This document shows positions 50,956-59,709 of a DNA stretch of 64,000 nt, piece by piece. Source of the DNA: Collinsella aerofaciens (GTDB lineage Bacteria; Actinomycetota; Coriobacteriia; Coriobacteriales; Coriobacteriaceae); contig NZ_JAHONA010000003.1 in NCBI RefSeq assembly GCF_019131995.1, positions 62,001 through 126,000 of the forward strand, read 5' to 3'. Within the stretch, counting starts at the first letter, position 1; each line of letters starts with the position of its first letter. A model generated the notes under the pieces. It saw nothing but the letters and a program-made list of their open reading frames with translations. It did no database searches and was not told the DNA's origin. The position numbers were made by a program, and so were the translations under genes.

Positions 50956-51003
50956 TAATAACCTATGATTCGAGAACTGTGCAAGCACTTTTTTGAAAAA
51001 AGT
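50956..51003 (-). promoter_or_regulatory. promoter of tRNA-Leu with A/T palindrome
   Basis: On the minus strand TTGCAC (50984-50979) and TTATTA (50961-50956) are spaced by 17 bases. The perfect palindrome ACTTTTTTCAAAAAAGT (51003-50987) lies just upstream of the -35, as at the other tRNA promoters. Confidence 0.75.
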
Positions 51004-51045
51004 TTTCGAATTTGTGAATGCGCTGGTAGACGGTTATGTCCGGGT

Positions 51046-51162
51046 CGGAGTGGGGGTAACTTCCCAACGCGTCCTCGGGCATGCGGTACATTTTGATTCG
51101 CGCTTCGCGCTACAAAATGTACCGCCCCCTGCGGAATGCGTTGGGAAGTTACCCCCATTCCG
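51046..51162. repeat. palindromic element downstream of oppF, copy A
   Basis: Arms 51051-51070 and 51138-51157 are exact complements, extending outward a few imperfect pairs. A nested perfect stem of 13 bases (51083-51095 with 51113-51125) lies inside. It is followed at 51256 by another hairpin and then a larger palindrome. No gene is in this 596-base gap. Confidence 0.85.
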
Positions 51163-51255
51163 CCCCTACAGCCACGTACTCCAAGTACGATTCTCAAGCT
51201 TATTCTGGGGCTGAATAGAAGTTTGTGGCTCGGCTTTGCCGACCCTTTATATAAG

Positions 51256-51281
51256 GAGGCCGGAGCTAAAGCTCCGGCCTC
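51256..51281. terminator. 11-bp GC-rich hairpin
   Basis: GAGGCCGGAGC (51256-51266) pairs perfectly with 51271-51281 around TAAA. It has no strong T run in either direction, but may help end the opp transcript. Confidence 0.5.
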
Positions 51282-51347
51282 GCTCAATTTCCTATTAGAT
51301 TAAGTGAGCGATCAAGGAATCGCACTCCCCTCCGCCGCGTTAACGTA

Positions 51348-51479
51348 GGGCCCGCTCTGGAGTTGCCTTTCAGGACATTCCACAGACCAGGAAGCCCCCT
51401 TATCCGCAGCTCAGAAGGAGCAGGATAAGGGGGCTTCCATGGTCGAGGACGTCCTGAAAGGCAACTCCAGAGCGGGCCC
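51348..51479. repeat. 132-bp nested palindrome after oppF
   Basis: Arms 51348-51376 and 51451-51479 are 29-base perfect complements. A second perfect stem of 16 bases (51390-51405 with 51423-51438) lies inside. The element begins 15 bases after the oppF stop codon. Confidence 0.9.
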
Positions 51480-51493
51480 GGACAGTTCACCGA

Positions 51494-52522
51494 CTACAGG
51501 TCGATGTGCGATTCCTTGATCGGGAACGGCTCCGCGAAGTGGCAGGCGCAGCAGTGACCCGGTGCGACTTCCTTAAACTCGGGAAGCTTCTCAGAGCAAA
51601 TACCCTGCGCGATCGGGCAGCGGGTGTGGAAACGGCAACCGGTCGGCGGATCCAGCGGTGACGGCGGATCGCCGGCGAGGATGATGCGCTTGCGGGTCTT
51701 CTGGATATCAGGATCGGGAACCGGCACGGCAGACAGCAGCGACTGCGTGTACGGATGGTGAGGCTCGCTGTAAAGTGTCTTCCAGTCCGAAACCTCGACC
51801 ATCTTACCCAGATACATAACGGCAACGCGATCGGAGATGTGCTGCACGACAGACAGGTCGTGAGCGATAAACAGATACGCGGTACCGAACTTGTCCTGCA
51901 GTTCCTTGAGCAGGTTCAGAACCTGGGCCTGAATGGATACATCAAGTGCAGAGACAGGCTCGTCGCAGATGATCAGCTTGGGCTTCAGAGCGAATGCGCG
52001 GGCGATGCCGACACGCTGGCGCTGGCCGCCCGAGAACTCATGCGGATAGCGGTTGATGTGCTCGGGGTTCAGACCGACGACGTCCAGCAGCTCGCGGACG
52101 CGCTCAATACGCTCTTCCTTGGTACCCACGCCATGAATGGTCATGGGCTCAGAGACAATCTCGCCGATGGTCATACGAGGGTTGAGCGAAGCATAGGGGT
52201 CCTGGAAGATGAACTGCATCTCGCGACGCATGTCCTTGATCTCATGCTTGCTCATCTCGGCAACATCTTTACCCTGGAAGAACACCTTACCGGCGGTCGG
52301 CTTGGTCAGGCGCATGATGGTGCGGCCCGTCGTGGACTTACCGCAACCAGACTCACCGACCAGACCAAAGGTCTCGCCAGGATAAATCTCGAACGAAATG
52401 TCATTCACAGCAGAGACGACACGCTTGGAGAAGCGCTTGGCGAACATGCCGGACTCAGCGGGAAACTCCTTAGAGAGGTGCTCGACCTTCAGCAGCGGAG
52501 TACGCTCGTTGGTATCTGCCAT
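51494..52522 (-). CDS. oppF: oligopeptide ABC transporter ATPase (OppF)
   Basis: A 342-residue ATPase. Walker A is GLVGESGCGKSTTGR, signature FSGGQRQRVGIARAF, Walker B LIICDEPVSALDVS, and the H-loop IAHDLSVVQHIS. The C-terminal oligopeptide/nickel extension with a Cys-rich CRFHTRCPIAQGIC binds an iron-sulfur cluster in relatives. It powers peptide uptake with OppD and the permeases. It is the last gene of the operon and overlaps oppD by one base. A large palindrome follows. Confidence 0.93.
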   Translation of the reverse strand: MADTNERTPLLKVEHLSKEFPAESGMFAKRFSKRVVSAVNDISFEIYPGETFGLVGESGCGKSTTGRTIMRLTKPTAGKVFFQGKDVAEMSKHEIKDMRREMQFIFQDPYASLNPRMTIGEIVSEPMTIHGVGTKEERIERVRELLDVVGLNPEHINRYPHEFSGGQRQRVGIARAFALKPKLIICDEPVSALDVSIQAQVLNLLKELQDKFGTAYLFIAHDLSVVQHISDRVAVMYLGKMVEVSDWKTLYSEPHHPYTQSLLSAVPVPDPDIQKTRKRIILAGDPPSPLDPPTGCRFHTRCPIAQGICSEKLPEFKEVAPGHCCACHFAEPFPIKESHIDL

Positions 52523-53613
52523 TACGCCTCGCCTCCCTTCTTGGAATCCCTGCGCGTACGGGACGTCTCAGGAGCGTTCTTGAGGAACTCGGGGTCACCG
52601 GAGTAGTGGCATGCAGAGTAGTGACCAGACTCGGTGACAACGCGCTCGGGGCGCTGCTTGCGGCACTTATCGGTCGCATAGGGACAACGAGGCGAGAACA
52701 CGCAGCCCTCGGGCAGGTTCATGAGCGAAGGTGGGTTGCCGTGAATCGGCGTCAGCGGCTTCTTCTCCTCGATGGCCTGCTCCGGGATGGAGCGGATAAG
52801 GCCCCAGGTGTAGGGGTGGCGGCTCTCGTAGAAGATTTCCTCAGCAGTACCGAACTCGACGGGACGACCGGCGTACATAACCATGATCTTATCGGCCATA
52901 TCGGCGACAACACCCAGGTCATGGGTAATCATGATAATGGCGTTGCCGTTCTTCTCCTGCATTTCCTGCATAAGCTCAATAATCTGAGCCTGAATGGTAA
53001 CGTCCAGAGCAGTCGTGGGCTCGTCGGCAATCAGAATATCGGGATCGCAGGCAAGAGCCATGGCAATCATGACGCGCTGACGCATGCCGCCCGAGAACTG
53101 GTGCGGATACTCATTGACGCGCTTCTCGGGCTCGGGAATGCCAACGAGGTCCAAAAGCTCGGTGGCGCGCTTGAGCGCCTCCTGCTTGGAGTAACCACGG
53201 TGCAGACGAAGGCCCTCGCCCACCTGCTTGCCGATCTTATAGACCGGGTTCAAGGAGGTCATAGGATCCTGGAAAATCATCGCGATGTCATTACCGCGAA
53301 TGTGCTGCATCTCTTCCTCGGTCATTTCGAGGATAGAACGACCGCGATAGCGAACGTCGCCGCCCTCAATCTTTCCCGGAGGCATCGAGATGAGGCCCAT
53401 GATGGTCATGGCGGTCACGGACTTACCGGAACCGGACTCACCGACGACACCCAGGGTCTCGCCGCGATCGAGCGTGTAGGAGACACCGTCGACAGCGCGA
53501 ACAACGCCATCCTCGGTGTGGAAATACATCTTAAGGTCATCGACCTCGAGCAGATGCTGGCCCTCGGGAACCGGCTGGTCCTTCAGGTCCACATAGTTCT
53601 TGTTCTTCTTCAT
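52522..53613 (-). CDS. oppD: oligopeptide ABC transporter ATPase (OppD)
   Basis: A 363-residue ATPase. Walker A is GVVGESGSGKSVTAM, signature FSGGMRQRVMIAMAL, Walker B ILIADEPTTALDVT. The C-terminal extension has CVFSPRCPYATDKC, like oppF. It follows oppC by two bases and overlaps oppF. OppD and OppF form the paired ATPase of the importer. Confidence 0.93.
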   Translation of the reverse strand: MKKNKNYVDLKDQPVPEGQHLLEVDDLKMYFHTEDGVVRAVDGVSYTLDRGETLGVVGESGSGKSVTAMTIMGLISMPPGKIEGGDVRYRGRSILEMTEEEMQHIRGNDIAMIFQDPMTSLNPVYKIGKQVGEGLRLHRGYSKQEALKRATELLDLVGIPEPEKRVNEYPHQFSGGMRQRVMIAMALACDPDILIADEPTTALDVTIQAQIIELMQEMQEKNGNAIIMITHDLGVVADMADKIMVMYAGRPVEFGTAEEIFYESRHPYTWGLIRSIPEQAIEEKKPLTPIHGNPPSLMNLPEGCVFSPRCPYATDKCRKQRPERVVTESGHYSACHYSGDPEFLKNAPETSRTRRDSKKGGEA

Positions 53614-53615
53614 CC

Positions 53616-54551
53616 TTATGCGTCCTTCATCTTGACGTCGAGGGCGTCGCGCAGACCGTCACCCAGCAGGGTGAAGGCGAGCACCGTCGAAAGAATTGCC
53701 AGACCGGGCATGATCATCATCCAGGGAGCAGTCAGAAGATACTGCTGACCGTCCTGAATCATGGAGCCCCACGAAGGCGTAGGCGGAATAACGCCCATAC
53801 CGAGGAAGGACAGAGCGGACTCGGTCAGAATGGCGCCACCAATGTTCATGGTCGCGTAAACCACGATGGAAGCGACGGAGTTCGGGAAGATGTGACGCAC
53901 GACGATACGAGCATCAGATGCACCCATCGCGCGCGCAGCGTCAACATAGTCGTTTTCCTTGACCGTCAAGATTGCAGAGCGGAAGACGCGCGCAATCGAA
54001 GGCCAACCGAGAATGCCGATGGCGAAAAAGACGTTCTGAAGACCACGGCCGATAACGGCGATCATGGCGACAACGAAAAGCACGTACGGGAACGCCAGGA
54101 AAATATCCGCACAGCGCATGATGATCGTATCCCAGATGCCGCCGTAGAAACCGGCCAGAGCACCCATGACCAGACCAATCACCGTGGAGATCGCAGTGGC
54201 CATAATACCGACGGAAAGCGAAACACGTGCACCGTAGATAACGCGAACGAGAATGTCACGACCAAGGGCGTCGGTGCCAAACGGGTGCTCTGCACACGGA
54301 GCCATCAGCGACGTCTGGGCCATGGTGGTCGAGTCGGAAGCCGTCGGCGAACCGAGCCAGGGCTTAGCCCACAGATCTGCGGTCAGGGCAACCACAACGA
54401 CGATGATGATCCAGCAGACACCGATAACGGCGAGCTTGTTCTTACGAAGACGCTTAAAAGCGTCGCCCCACAGCGTGCGGGACTTGGCGGGAGCAGATGC
54501 GGCCTTGGTGGCGGTAGCCTGCTCCTGAGACTGAGAATCAGTTTCCTGCAT
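53616..54551 (-). CDS. oppC: oligopeptide ABC permease (OppC)
   Basis: A 311-residue permease with an N-terminal cytoplasmic stretch, a first helix (LAVIGVCWIIIVVVVALTADL) and a DppC-type core. The EAA-like loop is near ARAMGASDARIVVRHIFPNS. It forms the membrane channel with OppB. It follows oppB by 14 bases and has a good SD (GGGAGG). Confidence 0.92.
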   Translation of the reverse strand: MQETDSQSQEQATATKAASAPAKSRTLWGDAFKRLRKNKLAVIGVCWIIIVVVVALTADLWAKPWLGSPTASDSTTMAQTSLMAPCAEHPFGTDALGRDILVRVIYGARVSLSVGIMATAISTVIGLVMGALAGFYGGIWDTIIMRCADIFLAFPYVLFVVAMIAVIGRGLQNVFFAIGILGWPSIARVFRSAILTVKENDYVDAARAMGASDARIVVRHIFPNSVASIVVYATMNIGGAILTESALSFLGMGVIPPTPSWGSMIQDGQQYLLTAPWMMIMPGLAILSTVLAFTLLGDGLRDALDVKMKDA

Positions 54552-54565
54552 GAGACGTACCTCCC

Positions 54566-55603
54566 TTAGGCCTTATCCGACGGACCGCCAAGGCGGATGC
54601 GCGGGTCGAGGAATGCATAGCTAATGTCGACGAGCAGGTTGATCACCATGACGACGACGACGATGAGCGTAACGCCGCCCATAACGATGGGCCAGTCACG
54701 CATGCTAATGGCGCGATAGACCTCATAGCCGATACCGGGCCAGTTAAAGACCGTCTCGGTCAGGATGGCGCCCGAAAGCATGCCGCCAAAGTCGACACCA
54801 ATATAGGTAACGACGGGGATGAGTGCATTCTTAAGCGCATGCTTGATGATGATCGCGCGATTGGAGAGACCCTTGGCTTTTGCCGTACGGATGTAATCCT
54901 GGTTCATGACGTCAAGCAGCTGCGAGCGCATAATGCGTGCAGCATAAGCGGTCGAAACCGAAGCCAGCGTAATGGTCGGAAGCACATAGTGCATCCAATC
55001 CTGATACTGAGAGCTGGCACCGCCGGCACCCGAGATCGGCATGGAGAATGCACCGCCCGTGGCGTCCTTGAGAATGACGCCAAAGAACAGTTGCAGCAAC
55101 ATACCGAGCCAGAAGGCCGGGACGGCAACGAGGATCGACGTGGTGAGCGTTACCAAAATATCCCAGAAGGAATAACGCTTTACCGCCGAAATGATACCCG
55201 CACCGATACCCATGATTGCCTCGAGCACGATGGCGCACGCGGCAAGTTTGACCGTATACGGATACTTCTGGGCAAAGATTTCCGTAACCGGCAGCTTGCG
55301 CTGATACGAATTGCCCAGATCGCCATGAAGCAGGCCGTTCATGTAATACAAGTAACGGTCCACGAGCGACGTTTGAACGGGGTCGCCGTTCTCGTCAAGG
55401 ATCGCGTTGCCGTCCTCGTCCGACTGGACCAGGTGATAGCGGACGCGAAGCTGAAGCTCCACCTCGGGGGACAGAGCCTTGTCTCCACCGATCAGCTTGA
55501 TCGGATCTCCCGGCACGATATTCTGGAGGGCGAACAAAATCAGCGTAACGCCCAAAAACACCGGGATGAACTGAAGCACACGTTTAACGATGTACTTACC
55601 CAT
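54566..55603 (-). CDS. oppB: oligopeptide ABC permease (OppB)
   Basis: A 345-residue permease of the DppB type: an N-terminal helix (YIVKRVLQFIPVFLGVTLILF), then IVPGDPIKLIGG, and a long periplasmic loop. The EAA loop is RTAKAKGLSNRAIIIKHALKNALIP. It forms the channel with OppC. A hairpin lies in the gap behind it, between oppA and oppB. Confidence 0.92.
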   Translation of the reverse strand: MGKYIVKRVLQFIPVFLGVTLILFALQNIVPGDPIKLIGGDKALSPEVELQLRVRYHLVQSDEDGNAILDENGDPVQTSLVDRYLYYMNGLLHGDLGNSYQRKLPVTEIFAQKYPYTVKLAACAIVLEAIMGIGAGIISAVKRYSFWDILVTLTTSILVAVPAFWLGMLLQLFFGVILKDATGGAFSMPISGAGGASSQYQDWMHYVLPTITLASVSTAYAARIMRSQLLDVMNQDYIRTAKAKGLSNRAIIIKHALKNALIPVVTYIGVDFGGMLSGAILTETVFNWPGIGYEVYRAISMRDWPIVMGGVTLIVVVVMVINLLVDISYAFLDPRIRLGGPSDKA

Positions 55604-55634
55604 ACCACTCCCCTATCTAGGGATTAACCTAAAT

Positions 55635-55662
55635 GGGATGCCGATCGCCAGACCGGCATCCC
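55635..55662 (-). terminator. hairpin between oppA and oppB
   Basis: GGGATGCCG (55635-55643) pairs with CGGCATCCC (55654-55662) around ten bases, followed on the minus strand by ATTTAGG. It would allow only part of the oppA transcripts to continue into the permease genes. Confidence 0.6.
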
Positions 55663-55759
55663 AAAATTACCATCAGCCAGTTTACCCCAGGTTAGGGAGA
55701 ACTGTATGTTTCCCATGAGGTCTACGTAAATACTTGACCCTCACGGAAGCTGCAAACTC

Positions 55760-57436
55760 TTAGGCGAGCTCAGCGGTACCCAGATCGGCGTGCTTCTGCG
55801 GATCGACATAGAGGTGCTTGATGCGATCGGAGCCGGCGATGGTGTGCGTGTAGAACATCACCGGGATGACCGGGCAGTCGGCAGCGACCATTGCATCGGC
55901 CTCCTGCATCTTAGCGACGCGCTCTTCGTCGTCAACCGTGGTACGGGCCTCGTCGACCTTGGCGTCGAACTCGGGGTTGTTGTAACCAGAGCGGTTGTCG
56001 CCACCGAGGGAGTCGGAGTGGAACAGCGGATACAGGAAGTTGTCCATGATCGGGTAGTCAGCAATCCAACCCAGACGACCGAACTGATAGTTAAAGTTCT
56101 GATACTGCTCGAGCAGGGCAGACCACTCGGGGGTATCGGAGACAGCGGTAACGCCAACCTTGGCGAGGTCGCCGATGATGGACTCCATGATCTCCTTGTG
56201 GCCACCGTCCTGGTTGTAGGAAAGGGTCACGTTAATGCCACGATCGCCGTTAGCACCAGCGGGAGCAACCTTGTCGAGGTACTCGTTAGCCTTGTCGACG
56301 TCGTAGGCGCAGAACTCCCATGCGCCCTCCTTGTAGCCATCGATGCCCGGAGGAACAATGCCGTCGGCAGGGGTACGGGTACCCTTGAAGATGGTCTTGC
56401 AGATGGCCTCACGGTTGATGGCCAGGGAGATACCCCTGCGCAGGTCGGCGTTGTTGAACGGCTCGGCCGTGTTGTTGCAGGTCAGGTAGTAGGTGGAAGG
56501 CTCGGCGCCGAGCAGCATGCGCTCGCCGTCACCCATGGTGTAGCCGTCCTTGGACACGCCGCGATCCTTCTTGGCAGCGTCGATCTGAGCAACGGGAACG
56601 TCGCAGACATCGAGGTTACCGGCCTGGAACTCCTTGTAAGCGGTCTCCATGTCCTTGATGACCTGGAAGTGGATGCCATCGATCTTGGCCTTGTCGCCAT
56701 AGTAATCGTCGAACTTCTTGAGGTTGATCTCCTGACCATCCTCCCACTTGCCGTCCATCATGAACGGGCCGTTACCGACCGGTGCAAGGTAGAAGCTCTT
56801 AACATCGGACTCGGCGCACTCGGGAACCGGGGCCAGAGCCGGGTGAGAGGCGACGAAGGGGAAGTCGGCGTAAGCGGAAGACAGCTTGACGACGAGGGTC
56901 TCATCGTCGGGGCAAGTAACACCGCTGAGCTCGGTAGCGTTACCGGCAAGCAGGTCGTCATAGCCCTCGACCATGGAAAGGTGATAGGAGACCTCGGAAG
57001 GGCCGTACTCGGTAGCGATGGCCGACTTGGTGTTGACCAGACGCTCCCAACCGAGCTTGAAGGACTTGGAGGTAACGTCGTCACCGTTGTGGAACTTGGC
57101 CTTCTTGATCTTGAAGGTAAACTCGGTGGCGTCGTCGTTGGCCTCAAAGGACTCGCAAGCCAGCGGAACGATCTCGCCCTTCTCGGCGTCATAAGAGGTC
57201 AGAGCGTCAAAGAGCTGGTACTCGACCTGAGTGCCCTGGTCCTCCTGGACATTGTAGGGGTCGATGCAGACCGGGTTGTTGATGTAGAAGTTCAGCGTCG
57301 AACCGGACTCAGAACCGGAAGCGTCGCCGCCCTTCTTGCCGCATGCGGCAAGAAAAGCCATGGAGCTCGCAGCGAGGGTGCCGCCAACAAAGGCGCGACG
57401 ACCCATAACGGGCTGGTGGAACATAGAATCAGCCAT
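55760..57436 (-). CDS. oppA: oligopeptide-binding lipoprotein (OppA), with twin-arginine-like signal
   Basis: A 558-residue SBP_bac_5 protein. The N-terminus has GRRAFVGGTLAASSMAFLAAC: a twin arginine before the hydrophobic segment, and a lipobox Cys at about residue 33. A Ser-rich linker leads to the mature domain (LNFYINNPVCIDPYNVQEDQ). It captures peptides outside the cell. The start at 57436 has AGGAGG five bases upstream; an earlier ATG at 57484 lacks an SD. It is the first gene of the operon. The RR pair suggests Tat export, a hypothesis from sequence only. Confidence 0.92.
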   Translation of the reverse strand: MADSMFHQPVMGRRAFVGGTLAASSMAFLAACGKKGGDASGSESGSTLNFYINNPVCIDPYNVQEDQGTQVEYQLFDALTSYDAEKGEIVPLACESFEANDDATEFTFKIKKAKFHNGDDVTSKSFKLGWERLVNTKSAIATEYGPSEVSYHLSMVEGYDDLLAGNATELSGVTCPDDETLVVKLSSAYADFPFVASHPALAPVPECAESDVKSFYLAPVGNGPFMMDGKWEDGQEINLKKFDDYYGDKAKIDGIHFQVIKDMETAYKEFQAGNLDVCDVPVAQIDAAKKDRGVSKDGYTMGDGERMLLGAEPSTYYLTCNNTAEPFNNADLRRGISLAINREAICKTIFKGTRTPADGIVPPGIDGYKEGAWEFCAYDVDKANEYLDKVAPAGANGDRGINVTLSYNQDGGHKEIMESIIGDLAKVGVTAVSDTPEWSALLEQYQNFNYQFGRLGWIADYPIMDNFLYPLFHSDSLGGDNRSGYNNPEFDAKVDEARTTVDDEERVAKMQEADAMVAADCPVIPVMFYTHTIAGSDRIKHLYVDPQKHADLGTAELA

Positions 57437-57678
57437 GCCATCCTCCTTATGAGATAGGACAAAGAAATGTTCAGTCGGACACATATCGAGACAATCCGAT
57501 CCGAACCATCAAAACGCCGCCCGCTGCAATGGCTGGTTATGCACAACGGTCCAACGTTTTGCAATACATTAGCGCATTTTATGCACGATTTGGGGCTAAT
57601 TCCGGTTAACGGTCGAGAATTTCTTTAGTTAGGCGAAGTATGTGGGGATATTTTGACTCTGTTACAAATATGTAAACA

Positions 57679-57708
57679 AAAAGGGTCCCGCACTTGCGGA
57701 ACCCTTTT
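57679..57708 (-). terminator. terminator of secG
   Basis: AAAAGGGT (57679-57686) pairs with ACCCTTTT (57701-57708), and the inner CCGCACTTGCGG forms a further stem. T residues follow on the minus strand. Confidence 0.8.
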
Positions 57709-57731
57709 CAAGTATTTTATGCGGCTCGTGC

Positions 57732-57986
57732 TTAGTAGCCCACGATGCCCTGCGGGAAGAAGAACATGCACAGCACGACGCACACGGCAAACACGACAGC
57801 CATGATGACAGTCAGGCGGTCAAGGTTCTGCTCCATAACGCCTGTGGCTGAGCTGGAGTTATACAGCGAGCTAGCAATCATATCCGAAACGCCGGTACCC
57901 TTACCGGAATGCATCAGGACGAGAATCGTCAGCGCCACGGCAGAAACAGCCCAAACGACAAACAGAAGAATCTGGAACGGACCCAT
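57732..57986 (-). CDS. secG: preprotein translocase subunit SecG
   Basis: An 84-residue SecG with two membrane helices (residues 5-25 and 58-80) and the conserved loop LMHSGKGTGVSDMIASSLYN. It assists the SecYE channel. It is a separate unit after the glycolytic genes, with a terminator between gpmI and it. Many Gram-positive genomes place secG close to the glycolytic genes. Confidence 0.92.
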   Translation of the reverse strand: MGPFQILLFVVWAVSAVALTILVLMHSGKGTGVSDMIASSLYNSSSATGVMEQNLDRLTVIMAVVFAVCVVLCMFFFPQGIVGY

Positions 57987-58090
57987 AGATAAGCTCCTTA
58001 ATAGAACAGTTTAAACTCCAGTACTGTACCACAATCCCCAGCACTCACCCACCCGCCATTTAGGTACGGGGTAGAAATGGCAGAAATATT

Positions 58091-58125
58091 AAAAAGGGGG
58101 TTGTCCGGTCGTGGACAACCCCCTT
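58091..58125 (-). terminator. terminator of gpmI
   Basis: AAGGGGGTTGTCC (58094-58106) pairs perfectly with 58113-58125 around six bases, with five T on the minus strand. It separates gpmI from secG. Confidence 0.85.
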
Positions 58126-58150
58126 ACTAGAAAACGGTATTTGTTTTCTA

Positions 58151-59704
58151 TTAGGCCTCGATGGCGAGCACGCGACCCGTCATCTCGGCGGAAGGCTCAA
58201 TACCAGCCATGGTGAGCATAGTCGGAGCGATATCGGAGAGACGACCGTCCTCGATACCGGTGAGCTTGGCCTTCTCATCAACGATGATGAACGGCACACG
58301 GTTGGTGGTGTGAGCCGTGAACGGATGCTTGGAACCGTCGGAAGCAACGTCAAACATGTGGTCGGCGTTGCCGTGGTCGGCGGTAATCAGCGCAAAGCCA
58401 CCCTTGGCGAGAATCGCCGGGACAACCTTGGACAGGGCATCGTCAACAGCCTCGACGGCCTTAACGGCGGCGTCGAAGACACCGGTGTGACCAACCATGT
58501 CGCAGTTTGCGAAGTTCACGATGTAGAAATCAGCGCGATCCTCGTTGATGGCAGCGACGAGCTTCTCGGTAACCTCGGGAGCGCTCATCTCAGGCTGCAG
58601 ATCGTAGGTAGCGACCTTGGGGGAAGCGACGAGCACGCGCTCCTCGCCCTCCTTGGGCTCCTCGATGCCGCCGTTGAGAAAGAACGTCACGTGGGCGTAC
58701 TTCTCGGTCTCGGCGGTGTGCAGCTGCTTCAGGCCATTGGCGGCGATAACGTCGGCCAGAACGTTCTCGGGGAACGTCTTGGGGAAGGCGACCTCGACGT
58801 CAAACGTCGGATCGTACTCGGTCATCGTCACAAAGTGCGAAAGCTTGATCTGCTCGCGCTCAAAGCCGTCGAACTCCTTGTCCGTGAACACGCGGGTCAT
58901 CTGACGAGCGCGGTCGGGACGGAAGTTGAAGAAGATAGCCGCGTCGCCCTCGTGGATGCCCTCGTTGTGGGCAGCGAAGGGCTCGACGAACTCGTCGCCG
59001 CGCGAATCCTTCTCGTAGTAGGCCTTGATACCGGCAACGGGGTCGACATCGGCATCGGACGCGTTGACCATGACGTCGTAGGCGCGCTGGATGCGCTCCC
59101 AACGATTATCGCGGTCCATGGCCCAATAACGGCCCGAGACGGTGGCAACGCGAGCGTCGCAACCGGTCTCCTCGGAGATCTTGGCCAGGAAGGCGCAGAA
59201 CTCACTCATGTAGCCAGCGCCGGACTGCGGGTCAACGTCGCGGCCATCCATGAAGGCGTGGACGCGAACGGTCTTGACACCGTGCTCGGCAGCCATCTTG
59301 ACCAGAGCCTCGACGTGGTTCATGTGAGAATGAACACCGCCAGGGCTCATAAGGCCCATGAGGTGAAGAGTCTTGCCGTCAGCCTTGACGTCGTCCATAG
59401 CCTTGACGAAGACCTCGTTCTTGGCGATGGAGCCGTCCTTGATGGCGTTGTTGATGCGCGAAAGCTCCTGGAACACGATGCGGCCGGCACCGATGTTGAG
59501 GTGACCCACCTCGGAGTTGCCCATCTGGCCATCGGGAAGACCCACGTCCTCGCCCGAAGCGCCGAGCGTGGTGTGGGGGTACTTCTCATACAGGCTGTCA
59601 AGGAAGGGCGTCTTGGCAGCGGCGACGGCGTTCTCGCCATCGGCCGGAGCCAGGCCGCAACCATCCATGATGATCAGGAGTGCAGGAAGATGACGCTGTG
59701 CCAT
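58151..59704 (-). CDS. gpmI: phosphoglycerate mutase, 2,3-bisphosphoglycerate-independent
   Basis: A 517-residue manganese-dependent mutase. The metal/phospho-Ser site is LLIIMDGCGLAP and MGNSEVGHLNIGAGR with the catalytic Ser. Further metal ligands are VRVHAFMDGRDVDPQSG, MVGHTGVFDAA and ITADHGNADHM. It converts 3-phosphoglycerate to 2-phosphoglycerate. It follows tpiA by five bases. Confidence 0.96.
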   Translation of the reverse strand: MAQRHLPALLIIMDGCGLAPADGENAVAAAKTPFLDSLYEKYPHTTLGASGEDVGLPDGQMGNSEVGHLNIGAGRIVFQELSRINNAIKDGSIAKNEVFVKAMDDVKADGKTLHLMGLMSPGGVHSHMNHVEALVKMAAEHGVKTVRVHAFMDGRDVDPQSGAGYMSEFCAFLAKISEETGCDARVATVSGRYWAMDRDNRWERIQRAYDVMVNASDADVDPVAGIKAYYEKDSRGDEFVEPFAAHNEGIHEGDAAIFFNFRPDRARQMTRVFTDKEFDGFEREQIKLSHFVTMTEYDPTFDVEVAFPKTFPENVLADVIAANGLKQLHTAETEKYAHVTFFLNGGIEEPKEGEERVLVASPKVATYDLQPEMSAPEVTEKLVAAINEDRADFYIVNFANCDMVGHTGVFDAAVKAVEAVDDALSKVVPAILAKGGFALITADHGNADHMFDVASDGSKHPFTAHTTNRVPFIIVDEKAKLTGIEDGRLSDIAPTMLTMAGIEPSAEMTGRVLAIEA

Positions 59705-59709
59705 ATGTC

